64,000 nt of DNA from Neodiprion pinetum (lineage: Eukaryota; Arthropoda; Insecta; Hymenoptera; Diprionidae). A program made the translations under genes and the position numbers. Location of the stretch: NCBI RefSeq assembly GCF_021155775.2, contig NC_060233.1, positions 33,201,077 to 33,265,076 of the forward strand, read 5' to 3'. The notes below the pieces were generated by a model, which saw only the letters and a program-made list of their open reading frames with translations, had not been told where the DNA came from and did no database searches. Below are positions 50,292-61,815 of the stretch, one piece after another (within the stretch, counting starts at the first letter, position 1; the number at the start of each line of letters is the position of its first letter).

Positions 50292-51251
50292 TAGGCTGAT
50301 TCAAAAAAAACGGCTAATTTTTTTTTTTCAAAATCCTCACATAAAAACTTCCGAGAAGGTGTGAAAAGACGCCTGTGAAAAGCAGAGCCTTTAATATTAT
50401 TATTAAGAGGTCGCGCATCAGGAATTTCTATTTCCCGTTTAAATAACACAGGAATAAATTTTTTTAAATTTTGCAGTTTCGTATTTTTGCAACGGCTCAT
50501 TGAATTAGCGGACCAAAGCATATTTTTGTAGGAAATTTGACGCTCTACAAAAAAGGTCCTTACAAAGTTTTCGATAGTCACACTCCTTCAAAAGTTATTC
50601 GAGGTCAAAGTTGAACTTACAAAAAAATTCAATGTTTTTTTTGTTTTTCGATGATACTATGAATCTTTTCTCATTATTTTGTTATAAATATATCTTACTC
50701 TAATTGGGCTTTTTCAATCATTAATTTTCCCATCGAGTCAATATAAAGTTACCTTACAAAAATGCGATGTTAAATAATAAACGTGTTATCATGGAGAATC
50801 CATAACTGATGCACTTGACTGTTTAAAAATGTAATTGTTCCGAAATCTATCCTCTTTATAACAAAATAATGAGGAAAGATTCATAGTATCGTCGAAAAAC
50901 AAAAAAAACATTGAATTTTTTTGTAAGTTCAACTTTGACCTCGAATAACTTTTGAAGGAGTGTGACTATCGAAAACTTTGTAAGGACTTTTTTTGTAGAG
51001 CGTCAAATTTCCTACAAAATGATGCTTTGGTCCGCTAATTCAATGAGCCGTTGCAAAAATACGAAATTGCAAAATTTAAAAAAATTTATTCCTGTGTTAT
51101 TTAAACGGGAAATAGAAATTCCCGATGCGCGACCTCTTAATAATAATATTAAGGGCTCTGCTTTTTACAGGCGTCTTTTCACACCTTCTCGGAAGTTTTT
51201 ATGTGAGGATTTTGAAAAAAAAAAATTAGCCGTTTTTTTTGAATCAGCCTA
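50292..51251. mobile_element. Near-perfect fold-back MITE, copy 2
   Basis: A 960-bp palindrome bounded by TA, with ends GGCTGATTC (50294) and GAATCAGCC (51241-51249). The arms, 50292-50688 and 50855-51251, are 397 bp with roughly 98% identity by eye; the loop is 166 bp. It starts only 16 bp after copy 1, separated by a TA tract. Its arm shares a conserved internal block with copy 1 (GAGCC-TTAATATTA-TATTAAG, then TTTCCCG-TTAAA), so the two belong to one diverged family. The 96-codon frames at both ends mirror each other and show no recognised domain. Probably non-autonomous. Confidence 0.88.
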
Positions 51252-52696
51252 ATATATATATATATATACCATCCTTGAACAGAGAATCCGCACGAGGTTA
51301 TTATAAAGCGCGTCGGAGCAGATACTTTTTATTAAATCCCACAGGCTATAATCGTAACTTCAGATTCCGGCAGAAGGTGGTATAATAGAACCAAAGAATA
51401 GATTTTGTGCCACCGATTTTTGGCTTTTACGTGATAAAACCAAAAATTTATTGACATCAAATTTTATGCGCCGTGATAATTGTTTGAAGCTAAATTTTTC
51501 ATCTTCCAATCGATCCGCTTCGAGCCGAATTTCCTTTTGGTGAATAAATCAATCAAATAACACCACGATTCGCTCGCATTCGCTACCGTATTTGGCGTTA
51601 AGATAATTAACATCTGTCTTCCGTTACATAATTATTTTACACCATTCAAATAATAGTGAAAATGGGAGCATAAATACAATATCCAAGCTTAAATTATAAA
51701 GCAGAAATTCCGGCGTCCCCTGCAAGGTCGGTGTTATATAATTTAAAACAATTCCATCCCGGGGGAAAGAAAGTTGAGGGTATAAGATAAAGTCATTTTC
51801 ACTCTTGATCTTCTCTTCTTTCATTCATTCTTTTCAACATTTCTTTCGCTTCCTTTTCTCTCTCTTTCTGTTCTCTTTTTCCCTAACAATCTAGGAAATG
51901 TATGAAAAGAGATGATGAACAGCGCATATAGCCAGAGCCAGTCGTGATTCGGAGATGCTCTGTATAAAGTCGCGGCATTTAAATAAAGGAATCCGAACCC
52001 CGCGAAAGGCTTCGACGCCGCGGAAAGTAAGAATGACGAGGGTTAAAGTTGGGTGAATATAACGAAAGACGTGAATAAGAACCAAGTCGAAAACAACTAA
52101 AAAGTAAAACGAAGTAAAAGAATCGTCGCCGCCGCGGATGCGCTTGCATTATGCAACCGTCATGTGTGCGAAATACAACACGTAGTTTGTATAATGAATC
52201 CGCAAACCGTGATTTTCAATTGCGCTCACTTACATAATGTAATATATAATGTAATATACATTCGTAGACGGACATGTTGCCTACATTATCTGACCGTGAA
52301 AATATCAACAGTCAAGTTTCAATTTCTCATTTGCCTCCGATTCAGAACTTGGACGGCAAGTTATCCGTCCGCAAATCGTCGGCGTTTTAGACGGTATTGT
52401 TGGATCATTTACTACGAAAGCATGTCTAACGCGATACGGCGATCGAATTACCAACGATTAGTCGTCACAAAAGTCTAGGTGCATCATGATCGATCCTCTA
52501 TCGACTGGAGTACGTGACCAATTCTGGCCACTAACTAGCGCGCTTCAGACCGAACTTCTTTGCGGTATTATAAAAGAAAATCAACCTATAATACGTAATT
52601 GACGATCAAAGGTGCGCGCTTAAGTACAAGCCGCGATAATGTTTGAAAAAAATCAACTCACCACCCTGTAGAAGTCGCTCAAACGAACTCGTCGAA
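51252..52696. other. Intergenic stretch without recognisable genes
   Basis: A (TA)n tract to about 51268 adjoins copy 2 of the fold-back pair. The remainder is AT-rich sequence with no supportable coding or RNA gene. Confidence 0.6.
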
Positions 52697-53494
52697 TATA
52701 TGATCTGAAACAGACAAACACCCGAAATAAGATGGAGTTCAACGCAGTAACTGGTGGTAATAATTATTGAGTATAGTTACGTAAACAGAGAGATGATATA
52801 AGAGAGGGAATATATGATCTGAAACAAACAAACACCCGAAATAAGATGGAGTTCAACGCAGTAACTGGTGGTAATAATTATTGAGTATAGGTACGTAAAC
52901 AGAGAGATGATATAAGAGAGGGAATATATGATCTGAAACAAACAAACACCCGAAATAAGATGGAGTTCAACGCAGTAACTGGTGGTAATAATTATTGAGT
53001 ATAGGTACGTAAACAGAGAGATGATATAAGAGAGGGAATATATGATCTGAAACAAACAAACACCCGAAATAAGATGGAGTTCAACGCAGTAACTGGTGGT
53101 AATAATTATTGAGTATAGGTACGTAAACAGAGAGATGATATAAGAGAGGGAATATATGATCTGAAACAAACAAACACCCGAAATAAGATGGAGTTCAACG
53201 CAGTAACTGGTGGTAATAATTATTGAGTATAGGTACGTAAACAGAGAGATGATATAAGAGAGGGAATATATGATCTGAAACAAACAAACACCCGAAATAA
53301 GATGGAGTTCAACGCAGTAACTGGTGGTAATAATTATTGAGTATAGGTACGTAAACAGAGAGATGATATAAGAGAGGGAATATATGATCTGAAACAAACA
53401 AACACCCGAAATAAGATGGAGTTCAACGCAGTAACTGGTGGTAATAATTATTGAGTATAGGTACGTAAACAGAGAGATGATATAAGAGAGGGAA
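52697..53494. repeat. Minisatellite, 7 tandem copies of 114 bp
   Basis: Units start with TATATGATCT at 52697, 52811, 52925, 53039, 53153, 53267 and 53381. Copies 2-7 appear identical by eye. Copy 1 differs at a few sites (CAGACAAAC for CAAACAAAC, AGTTACG for AGGTACG), marking the older edge. Because 114 is a multiple of three, the array stays open on the minus strand for 252 codons with a hydrophobic 38-residue repeat. That is a consequence of unit length, and nothing else supports translation. High homogeneity implies recent expansion, or assembly stacking. Confidence 0.97.
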
Positions 53495-54127
53495 GCTGGG
53501 GAGAAACGTGAAAGAATAAAAAAATATCTCGTCAATTTCTGATAGGTTATTTAAACCTGCATGTTCTGCAGATCGTTAATCATACGCGACCGCATTATTG
53601 GAGGCTTTGTATTGTTATACCAGCCAGTCGATATAACATCAATTAATATATTTGCAGGTAATGATTTTCACCGATACGCCGTCCGAAGGAGATTATTAGA
53701 TCGGGAACAAGAGCTCGTGTTCGTATAATTCCGGGGAGACGGTGGATTTTATTTATCAGGGAAACGTGAGGGGGTCGTGGTATTTGTTTACTGTATAAAC
53801 AATCGCGTCTAGGATCGACAGACCAGTGGCAAAAATTTCGCAGTTAGGACGGGCCTTCGTCCAGCGGATCGACGCTTGCGAGGCCGCGAGGGAAACCTCC
53901 GATATTGCGCCTTGTACACCCGCGGCTACGCGACTCATATTGAGAGCTGACAATACCTTCAATAATAGTGACAGTTCGCTTTTGTGTGCTATTGCCGAGA
54001 GAGATAGAGATAGCCACGTATCCGCTGGGTCTATCGCTCGCCTTCCGCCTTCGCCGAATCGCACCTCTTCTTCTTTCACACGAGCGTTGTATGTCCGTAA
54101 GGACCGTAAGATATTTTTAGACGTAAT
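53495..54127. other. Intergenic segment, low stop density
   Basis: This stretch is open on both strands at about 53756-54139 (127 codons on minus, 107 on plus), with no recognisable domain in either product. I regard these as chance overlapping frames. Confidence 0.4.
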
Positions 54128-54305
54128 CAGGGTGGCCACAAATTTTTAGGAAAAAAATTTCAATGACTTTTTACAAGACTTGAAACCCAGTTTCCTCGAC
54201 ACTTTTCCAGCTCTAGTAAGTTACTAAAACCTGAATCGTTTAGCTTGTTAACTCTATATTCGGTTCGAATTCAAAAGATCGATCCATGTACACTACTTTG
54301 ACTCC
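54128..54305. mobile_element. CAGGGTGGCC-type dispersed repeat, partial copy
   Basis: Starts CAGGGTGGCCAC, a terminal sequence typical of hAT-like non-autonomous repeats in arthropods. It shares AATTTTTAGGAAAAAAA, then TAGTAAGTTACTAAAACCT and TTAACTCTATATTCG with the copy at 56584. Similarity fades after about 54305, so this copy is truncated or strongly diverged. Confidence 0.6.
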
Positions 54306-56090
54306 ATGCGTTTTCGAAGTTGTAACAAATTAGAAGATTATTCTTCATTTATTGACGATTTCTAACCATTGTTAAGAATTCATCTTTGAATAGAACTTTA
54401 TTAATGATAATTAGCATGTATAACAGTTGATTTTCAACACTTGTGTTGCAAAAAAATATCTACCTACATCCTGGTAGAAACGGAGTGATTTAATAAATTT
54501 GAAACTGAGATAAAAATGAATTCTAAATCTTTTGTGTGAGTGTCACGATCGTTATAATAACGTGTGAAAAATGATATTCTTCTTTCTAATCTTTTTCCGG
54601 CGATTTCAAGACAACGATATCATTTTATCGAAAGTACATAGGACGTTTTTGAAATCAAACACACGTAAGTATCTCTGTGTGCGAAAATTAGTGCAATGTA
54701 AAAAAGAAAAGAACGGAATGAAAAGATGATTTCGCACGCTTTCTCGCCCTTTGAGATCTTCGATTCGAAAGATATTCCTGCACGTTTAATACGCGAACTA
54801 GAATCTGAAATGACGAGCGATTAGAAACGCGTTACGGGCATATTTCTAATTGGTGAATATAAATTCGTATGTAACGACACGTAATAAGGTTCTCGAAAAG
54901 AGGTGAAGTAAAGACCCATGTATGATCGTTACGCAGTCATGACAATCAGCAGCCGCCGTCATGAAACGAGAAATCAATTACGATGATCCAACGTCTGATC
55001 GCCGTTCGATTATTCGATAGAAACACCCGCCGACGCCATTCCTCGCAATTAGACCTGATTCACTCACCGCCCCGTCCTTTGGGCGCATTTTACACACTCA
55101 CACAGGTACTGTATTCGTGTTTATCGCATCTGCTTTCACACTGCCCAACGTCCCAGAGCCCCGCACGAATCGTCTTCGCTCCACTCGACACGGTGCCTAA
55201 TTAGTTCCCGATCATGATTAATGGATTGATTTCTGGATACATCGCGAAGAAGAGATTTTTTTAAAAAAGCACACAATTGACGAAAATTAGACGTACGACT
55301 CTTTTCGCATCTTCATTTTTATCGGTCACCTGCACATATCGGAAAATATCTACCGTGTAGAAGAAATGGCACGTTTTGCAAAAATTATAATCGAAAAATG
55401 AAATGGCGCTGCAGTTTTACGCTGATTTTTCGATTGGCTTTATCCCGGTCGTTCAAACGAATTCGTAAGAAGAAAGAGAAAAACCTCCAACTCCGTTTGG
55501 ATATTTTTATTTTCGGCCACTGCATCGGCGAGACAGAGAATCGGGCGAATAGTTTGAAATTGAAGTATTCCAGTCACATAAGCGGTGAGCCATTGAAGTA
55601 TTCACCGCGTGTAACCAACAGAGCCTCCCGCCGGGTTATAAAATACTACAGGTGTAACCTCTCTTCAATCAATTTTTGTCCAACCGATAACTTATTGCAA
55701 TCCATTATATCTGGTGCTATTTTTCCATTGTCATCCGTGCCTAAACGTTCCGTTCAAAGTTTATTTCCCGCTCAGCGAGCTGCAGTGAATAATCTGCAAT
55801 TTGCCTCATCGTCGATTTCTTGATCATCAATACTTTTCGATTCATTTACCGATCGATCGTCACTCGTACAACGTTATTTGGCCAACAGGGTGTTTTCCAG
55901 TACCTGCCTAACGATGCGGGGGATCGTGGAAAAGTACGTGGAAACAATAACGTTCGGGGGTTCGTCAACAACGGAACGCGTCACGTGATTAACTGAAACA
56001 ACTGCACGGGCACAGGGTTGACAATGCTGTAATCAGCGAGCTTTCCTACCGTCGTATATGTATACGTAGCACTGCGCGTTCGGTGTTCCC
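54306..56090. other. Intergenic stretch without recognisable genes
   Basis: AT-rich, with no supportable gene or repeat. The 141-codon frame at 55398-55823 shows no recognisable motif and is likely chance. Confidence 0.5.
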
Positions 56091-56124
56091 CCAACAATGT
56101 GCCATTGTTCACCGGTATTGTTGG
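56091..56124. promoter_or_regulatory. Triple SOX-core cluster with palindromic pair
   Basis: AACAATG at 56093-56099 and CATTGTT at 56103-56109 form a perfect inverted pair with a 3-bp spacer. A third core ATTGTT lies at 56117-56122, and the outer octamers CCAACAAT and ATTGTTGG are also inverted copies. Inverted paired SOX cores are known dimer sites for some SOX proteins. In a Sox gene cluster, autoregulation is plausible but unproven. Confidence 0.4.
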
Positions 56125-56583
56125 CCCCCAACCTCTGCAGCCTCTGGTCTACGAATTTATATAACAGCTATTTTATATAAACTCGCGAGTCAATTAGTTC
56201 CCTCGCCTGTACATATATGCACGTTATGCGTCGAAAAATCGAAAAAATCATTTTAGAGTTTAAGATGATCAAGCAATAGATTCGATTGAACGATCAACTG
56301 TAAGGTGAGAGTGCCGGTTATTGCCCCTGTCCCAATTATTAACCTTTCTTGGCTGTATCTGTTGGATCTTCACTTTTCAAATTACCAAAAAAATGAATTT
56401 GCAGTGTTTAACCCTCTGGCAAATGGTTGTAGTCATCGAGAAATTCGCAATTGGCGCCGTCAATTTATAATTTTGGAAAGTATAAGGTTCAGGAATTCTG
56501 TCTAAACGTGTCAATAACTGGTACACTTACCTTACAAGCTTTCTCATTATTTTAAACTCAGATATTTGACCGTATTACGTATA

Positions 56584-56977
56584 CCGGGTGGAACAAATTT
56601 TTAGGAAAAAAATTCCATGACATTTTCAGAATTTCCAGGACCTAGTTTTCCCTGGTATTTTCTCAGTTCCAGTAAGTTACTAAAACCTAGATCCTTCAGC
56701 TAATTAACTCTATATTCGATTCGAATTCAATTCAAATTGAAGAAAAATATGATGTACAGAAAAAGTTAGTTTGAGCCAATTTGTTTTATCGCCGAAAAAA
56801 AGTTAACTTGTAACCTCAAAATATGATTTCTATTTCCCATCATAGAAAACTGATATTTTCAGTTTTTTCCATGACCAATTTAAAAATCCCCTGAAAATTC
56901 CAGGTTCTCCGTGACCGCTTTAAAATACCTTGAAATTTCCAGGTTTTCAGGCTGACATACTCCTAAAAAATGTAACC
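56584..56977. mobile_element. CAGGGTGGCC-type dispersed repeat, longer copy
   Basis: Begins CCGGGTGGAACAAATTTTTAGG and ends with an imperfect inverted counterpart, TCCTAAAAAATGTAACC (56961-56977). The interior carries the alternating 'ttccaggacc / cctggaaa'-like phrases common in this repeat class. It aligns with the copy at 54128 over the first 160 or so bases. It is non-coding and diverged, and could belong to hAT or another DNA-transposon group. Confidence 0.55.
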
Positions 56978-57880
56978 AAGTGTGTCTACAGCGTGTCTGA
57001 AAGCTCGGACACAAAATTCAAGGCTGGCGATTAAATCTTCACGAACGCGATGTGACAAAAATAGGGAGTAAAAAATCGGCAAAGCTCGTCTAGGACGTGC
57101 CCGCATGCACTGGAAATCCATAACAGATAGAAAACGCGCGAACAGAGCACAAAGGAGATACAGGCGTTAGATCGACACCCCGATCATTTGTACCGTGTGT
57201 GTAAATATACATATAATATACCGCACAGATACCTACAGCGTAAAAGAGAAACAGAGATAACAGATCTGGGTTGGCGAGAAGGCGAGAATGAAAATCTCTA
57301 TTATACGCGCGTATATGTATACGTATACACAGTACATGGCGCAGAGCGTATAACAGAGAGATAATTCGGGGAGTATAAGTGACTTTCGGCATCTGTATTA
57401 TAAGGCGCGATGTGCGTGGTGTGTATAATACGCGACACAATGCGGCTCGTATCGCGTTCCGCGTGCATGTATACGTAAACACGCGTGCACGAGGCGTGCA
57501 CACCCCCAAAGATTCGCGAATCTCGAGGGGCGTTTAGGTCCGGCAACGAGGGATGCTGTGCAGCTAGACGAGGGCGAAACAGGGTGAGACACGCGACCGC
57601 TGATTATACCATTCATCGGCTGCTCTCCCAGAAAGAAGAGGTTATGGGAGGTTAGGGGGGACGAGGCGGGAGCGCGTCGCCCACCCTGAACGCGCCGTTT
57701 CAACCCCCTCGAAGGGGCGAATTTATTAAATTTTTATTTACATTTTTGCCATCCCTTCTTTTCTCTAGTGATAATCACTTCGAATGATTTTTCTTTACCA
57801 TCGTTGAAAGTGTAATAATAGCTAATAGTTCAATCGTTTTGAACATACGCGTGTATTGTAAGGATGAGTGGGGCTAAAAA

Positions 57881-58231
57881 GATAGAAATATTTAAAAATA
57901 GAACGGCCACAATATAGAATTTTTAAAGGAGAATTGATTTAATTTGTATAATTTAAAAATGTGGAATGTCCAAGTATGGAGGAGCAAAACAATAGCAAGG
58001 TTAGAATATAGAATGCCAAAATGTAGAACCACCAGAATTCGTCTCGATAATATAGAATCGTATATATGAATTTGCCCTTCTATGTTTTGAACTATCTATA
58101 TTATGTCTTTCTGTATAATATTTCGATTTCACATATTTCCCATCTTCTGTACATGGACCTTATATATTTCGATGATTCTATGAATTAGATTTTCGCGTCA
58201 TTCAAAACCGATATTTTTATTCTTCTATCAG
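57881..58231. mobile_element. Degenerate dyad element with TAGAA repeats
   Basis: TAGAA recurs seven times in the left part (57883, 57899, 57915, 58002, 58009, 58024, 58053). It appears as TTCTA in the right part (58078, about 58177, 58223). The ends are loosely inverted (GATAGAAATATTTAAAAATA against CGATATTTTTATTCTTCTATC). The organisation parallels the element at 15766-16293, suggesting an old fold-back insertion of about 350 bp. Confidence 0.4.
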
Positions 58232-58990
58232 TCGGCTATTATAATTTCTTAACCCTACCCTGTAAGGATGTATTATAGCGTAAGCGATGTGGCAAATTTC
58301 ATTGCTGATTGGAGCTCGTTTCTTGTAAAAAAAAACGTAAGAAAAGAAATAGAAAGGAAATAAAAATTCACGCATTTAAGTATAACGTTTCGTTTAGTTG
58401 CAAACATCCGTCATCCCGGTCGAATCGAGAATAATAATTCGACGAGACTGGTTACGTGAGGAAGTTTGATAGGTAAACGGTATATGTACGTGTATTAATT
58501 ACCTAAGTAGACGTGTGTTGTACTCTGTACGGATGCAAGTAAGGACGCGCGGATAATTTGACTAATTAGATCGTTAGGATAATTGCGTGCCAAGGCGAGT
58601 AATCCGCAAGCAGGTGACGAGCGTGGATCCCTCATTATACGCCCTCCTGCAGCTCGTCGCAGCGTCATAACGTTTTCGTTCGACGTGCTGCAGTGAGTAA
58701 AAAACCGCAATAACTACCAGCATGATGCATTCGTAAACGGGTTGAAAATTTCATTTATTTACTTTAACCCGTTCGCATTCCTTCTCCTTTTCCTCTCCGT
58801 CTTAGGGAATACACCGACATAGGCATACGGCAGACGCTCGTGCAGAACTTTGTGTGTATAAGGTACAAGTCATCAGGTATCGCATATATTACGAATCGGA
58901 AAAATATAAGCATGCGCGTATATCACGTGTATACGTATACGGATGGCGGCGTACCCTGTAGGTATTCTATACCTTGGAAGAGCGGGTGAA

Positions 58991-59075
58991 AAGAGAAGAG
59001 ACAGAGAGAGAGAGAGAGAGGGAGAGAGAGAAGGAGAGAGAGAAAAGAGAAAACAGAGATAAAGAGAGAGAGGAA
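58991..59075. repeat. (GA)n-rich low-complexity tract
   Basis: An interrupted GA repeat of about 85 bp. It yields artefactual Arg-Glu or Leu-Ser frames on the two strands. Confidence 0.93.
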
Positions 59076-61740
59076 AGATATCGTGCAGGAACTACAAATA
59101 TTGAAATGCGTATATTTGCCTTCTCCTGGCGCGCAGTTGCTGCAGCCCGGCGATAGCATTTTATGAGACGACGCTGCGAACATAAAAGGGACATTATACT
59201 CGAGTACAGAGCTACTTCGCGAGTCCGTACAGAGAATCGACCCGACACTTCGCCTCTATTAAGGACAAACCCGTATTCGCTACGTTACGGCCTCGCAACT
59301 ACCCCCGACCATCAATCCCTGATATACACGTGCATTATGCCACAGAACTCGGATCCGATTCGAGCAGTTTTCAATTTTTCATTCGGTGTCAACTCTGGCG
59401 AATCAATCACGTTCCCAGGATTTTACACTATTTCTGTATTAAAATTTCACCGCCTGTAATTGCGTAAATGAATTGTAAGGAGAAGTCGAAGGAAATCGAA
59501 TAGAATAATAATTATTATTATTATCATTGAATATGAAAAGTTTACGTAAGTATCGTAAATACTAGTAAAAACCCTACAGAGGTAAACATAAACAAATGAA
59601 AAGAGAATAAAAACCTACAAACTACTATGGAAATATTTTTTTTGTTTTTTTTTTTTTGAGAAAATTGACAAAACGAAAAATTGCTCGTGCGAAAGATTCT
59701 CAAAGATATTCTAATCCGCGCGCTTTCTCCCTCTCTCTTTTTCTCTACGAACCGGCATGCGCTGATCGTTACAGTTATCTCATTCACCGGAAACTTTCAC
59801 CGCTGACGAATAACGTGATTGTTGATTGGTCGATTGTACGGGTAAGTAAAAACGCGAGTTCACCCCCACAGTGCGACACTCGACGTCCGGTGATTTGAAA
59901 ATAAAAAAATCGAGGGACCAAAATTTGGCAATTTGCATGAGAAAGTTTTATTTGCAAAACGAGAGTGTAATTGAACGTGCGGGTTATTCTCGATTCGTTT
60001 ACCGCACCCGTAATTTTGTCATCGTATATTATCCTACCCTGAAAAGATGCTCCAAGAATTCCTTCACCACCACCCCTTATAGGATTTCTCCTTTTCTGGC
60101 ATCTTATCGTTAATAGGTATATATAGCGGCGGCTGCGGTTCTCTTCCTCGGCCATGGTTTATATTTATATATATACATATATAGGTATACTCGTATGTAT
60201 ACGTAGACATACACCCTCGTCTCGACTCACCTGATAACGATTAAGTTACAACAGCGAAGACACTTCGAGAGATATTATAACAGGCTGACGCATTTCAAGT
60301 TTACGGAGAAAAATAACCGAGTTCTGATACACGTTATACTAAAAATTATATAAAGAAGAATAGTGAAATTGGAGAAATTCGTTACCCGCTACAGAAAACA
60401 ATATAAACTCAACCGAGACAAAAATTAAAAATAATCTCACGTAAATTCTACGAGTTTGCTAAATTTCTGACAAAATTCGAAACGGACACGATCGTCATAC
60501 CTGATAGAAATTCAATAAATCACACCATACTTTCGGATAATTCGGAACAATAATCGATCTAGCTATAGGTAGTGCAGTATCCTTACACCCACGTAAACGA
60601 ATGAAGTGACGAGTTCGAAGATGCGGACGAACCGAGTTGGCAAAAATAGTTATAAAAAGGTGTTTGAAAAAAAAAAATCAATAAATAAACAAAGACAATC
60701 GAAGTCGAAAAATTCAAGAACGCTCGACCCGAGGATGTTCGAGGCAGAGTAAATCGCGCGATAGGCAGCCTCGGCGTGTAGAGCCTCTCACCGACCACCC
60801 ACCAAGTGGTTTCGTCCACCTGTTGCCTCCGCGCATATCCATGGCAGCCGCCATCTCTGTATTCGGGCGAATCAGGGAACCGGGTTCCCGGGTAGTTGTA
60901 GTGGGAGTAGAAAATCTCCCTGGGTTGGCTACGTTACGTTCTCCTGCGGGAGCGGTAGCGGCGAGGGATTCCCGCGGGCTCTCCGTATACGTTACGACCT
61001 TAGGAGGATTTCATTCCAGGACTCATTTTACTCTCGGCGATGATGCGAGCCGCGGGTTTCGGTCTATTTGCACAGCGGATCTGCCCGGATGAGAGCCAAA
61101 GTCACGGGTAGCCTCGCCGATCTCGTCTCGTTGTTTCGATAATACATTTCGTTAAACGTTCGATTATAAGTAACAAACACCTCGACAACCGCGACTCGTC
61201 GTCGTTTATTAATTTAGTAGCGAACGGTGTCGGCGGAATGACGGAAAAAATTACTTCGCACCCAATAATATCGAACTTGTCCGTATAGAAGAACGGGAAA
61301 ATGCAGACACGCGGTTGACGATTTTTTTATTTCCTGCCAAATTTGAACTACGATTGTTGTTGCTGTTGAAGAGGAAAAACAAGGTGTTGTAATCGTTGGG
61401 AAAAACGGTAATAAATATACGACAAATTAAAAATACACCAATCGAGCTAACGCAAATGAATAAATGAACAAATAAAGGAGAATGAAAATAAAAGTGTGCC
61501 ACCACCGTCGCCCCTGTTGTGATCATCAGACTAGATAAGAACAACTCTTTGGAAAAGTGGTTTTCATATTTATAACGAACAATTAAAAATTTGACGAGAA
61601 ATTTTTCATCCGTCAAAAATAAAAGATCAAGGAAAAAAGAATCAAGGAAAGCAAATTACTTTCATCAAGCTAGAATTGCAACTAGTATTGGATCAATTTT
61701 TCCAATGCTAATAAGACATTTCGTGAAAATAATCGCTTGT
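59076..61740. other. Upstream flank of the second Sox gene
   Basis: No coding sequence is supportable. An ATTATT run lies at about 59506-59526 and an octamer ATTTGCAT at 59931-59938. Promoter and 5' UTR exons of the second Sox gene may lie here, but I cannot place them. Confidence 0.45.
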
Positions 61741-61754
61741 TGACACTGGCCGCG

Positions 61755-61791
61755 ATTGGCTGTATAAAAAAAAAAAAAAAAAAAAAAAAAA
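61755..61791 (+). promoter_or_regulatory. Possible core promoter (inverted CCAAT, TATAAAA) and A26 run
   Basis: ATTGG at 61755-61759 (inverted CCAAT) is followed by TATAAAA at 61763-61769, merging into a run of 26 A residues (61766-61791). It lies 47 bp before the start codon of the second Sox gene. Transcription from here would give a very short leader. The TATA match could simply be the edge of the A run, so confidence is low. Confidence 0.2.
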
Positions 61792-61815
61792 CAAAAAGAA
61801 AACAACAAATTTATA

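Noticed and set aside
49463..51252. Small proteins encoded in the fold-back arms
   Set aside because: The same peptides appear on both strands as mirror images of the palindrome, with no catalytic or DNA-binding motif.
52777..53535. 252-codon repeat protein on the minus strand
   Set aside because: The frame stays open because the 114-bp unit is divisible by three and has no stop in that frame; nothing indicates expression.
53756..54149. Overlapping open frames on both strands
   Set aside because: Both strands are open at once, there is no domain, and the minus-strand start lies inside a dispersed repeat; likely chance.
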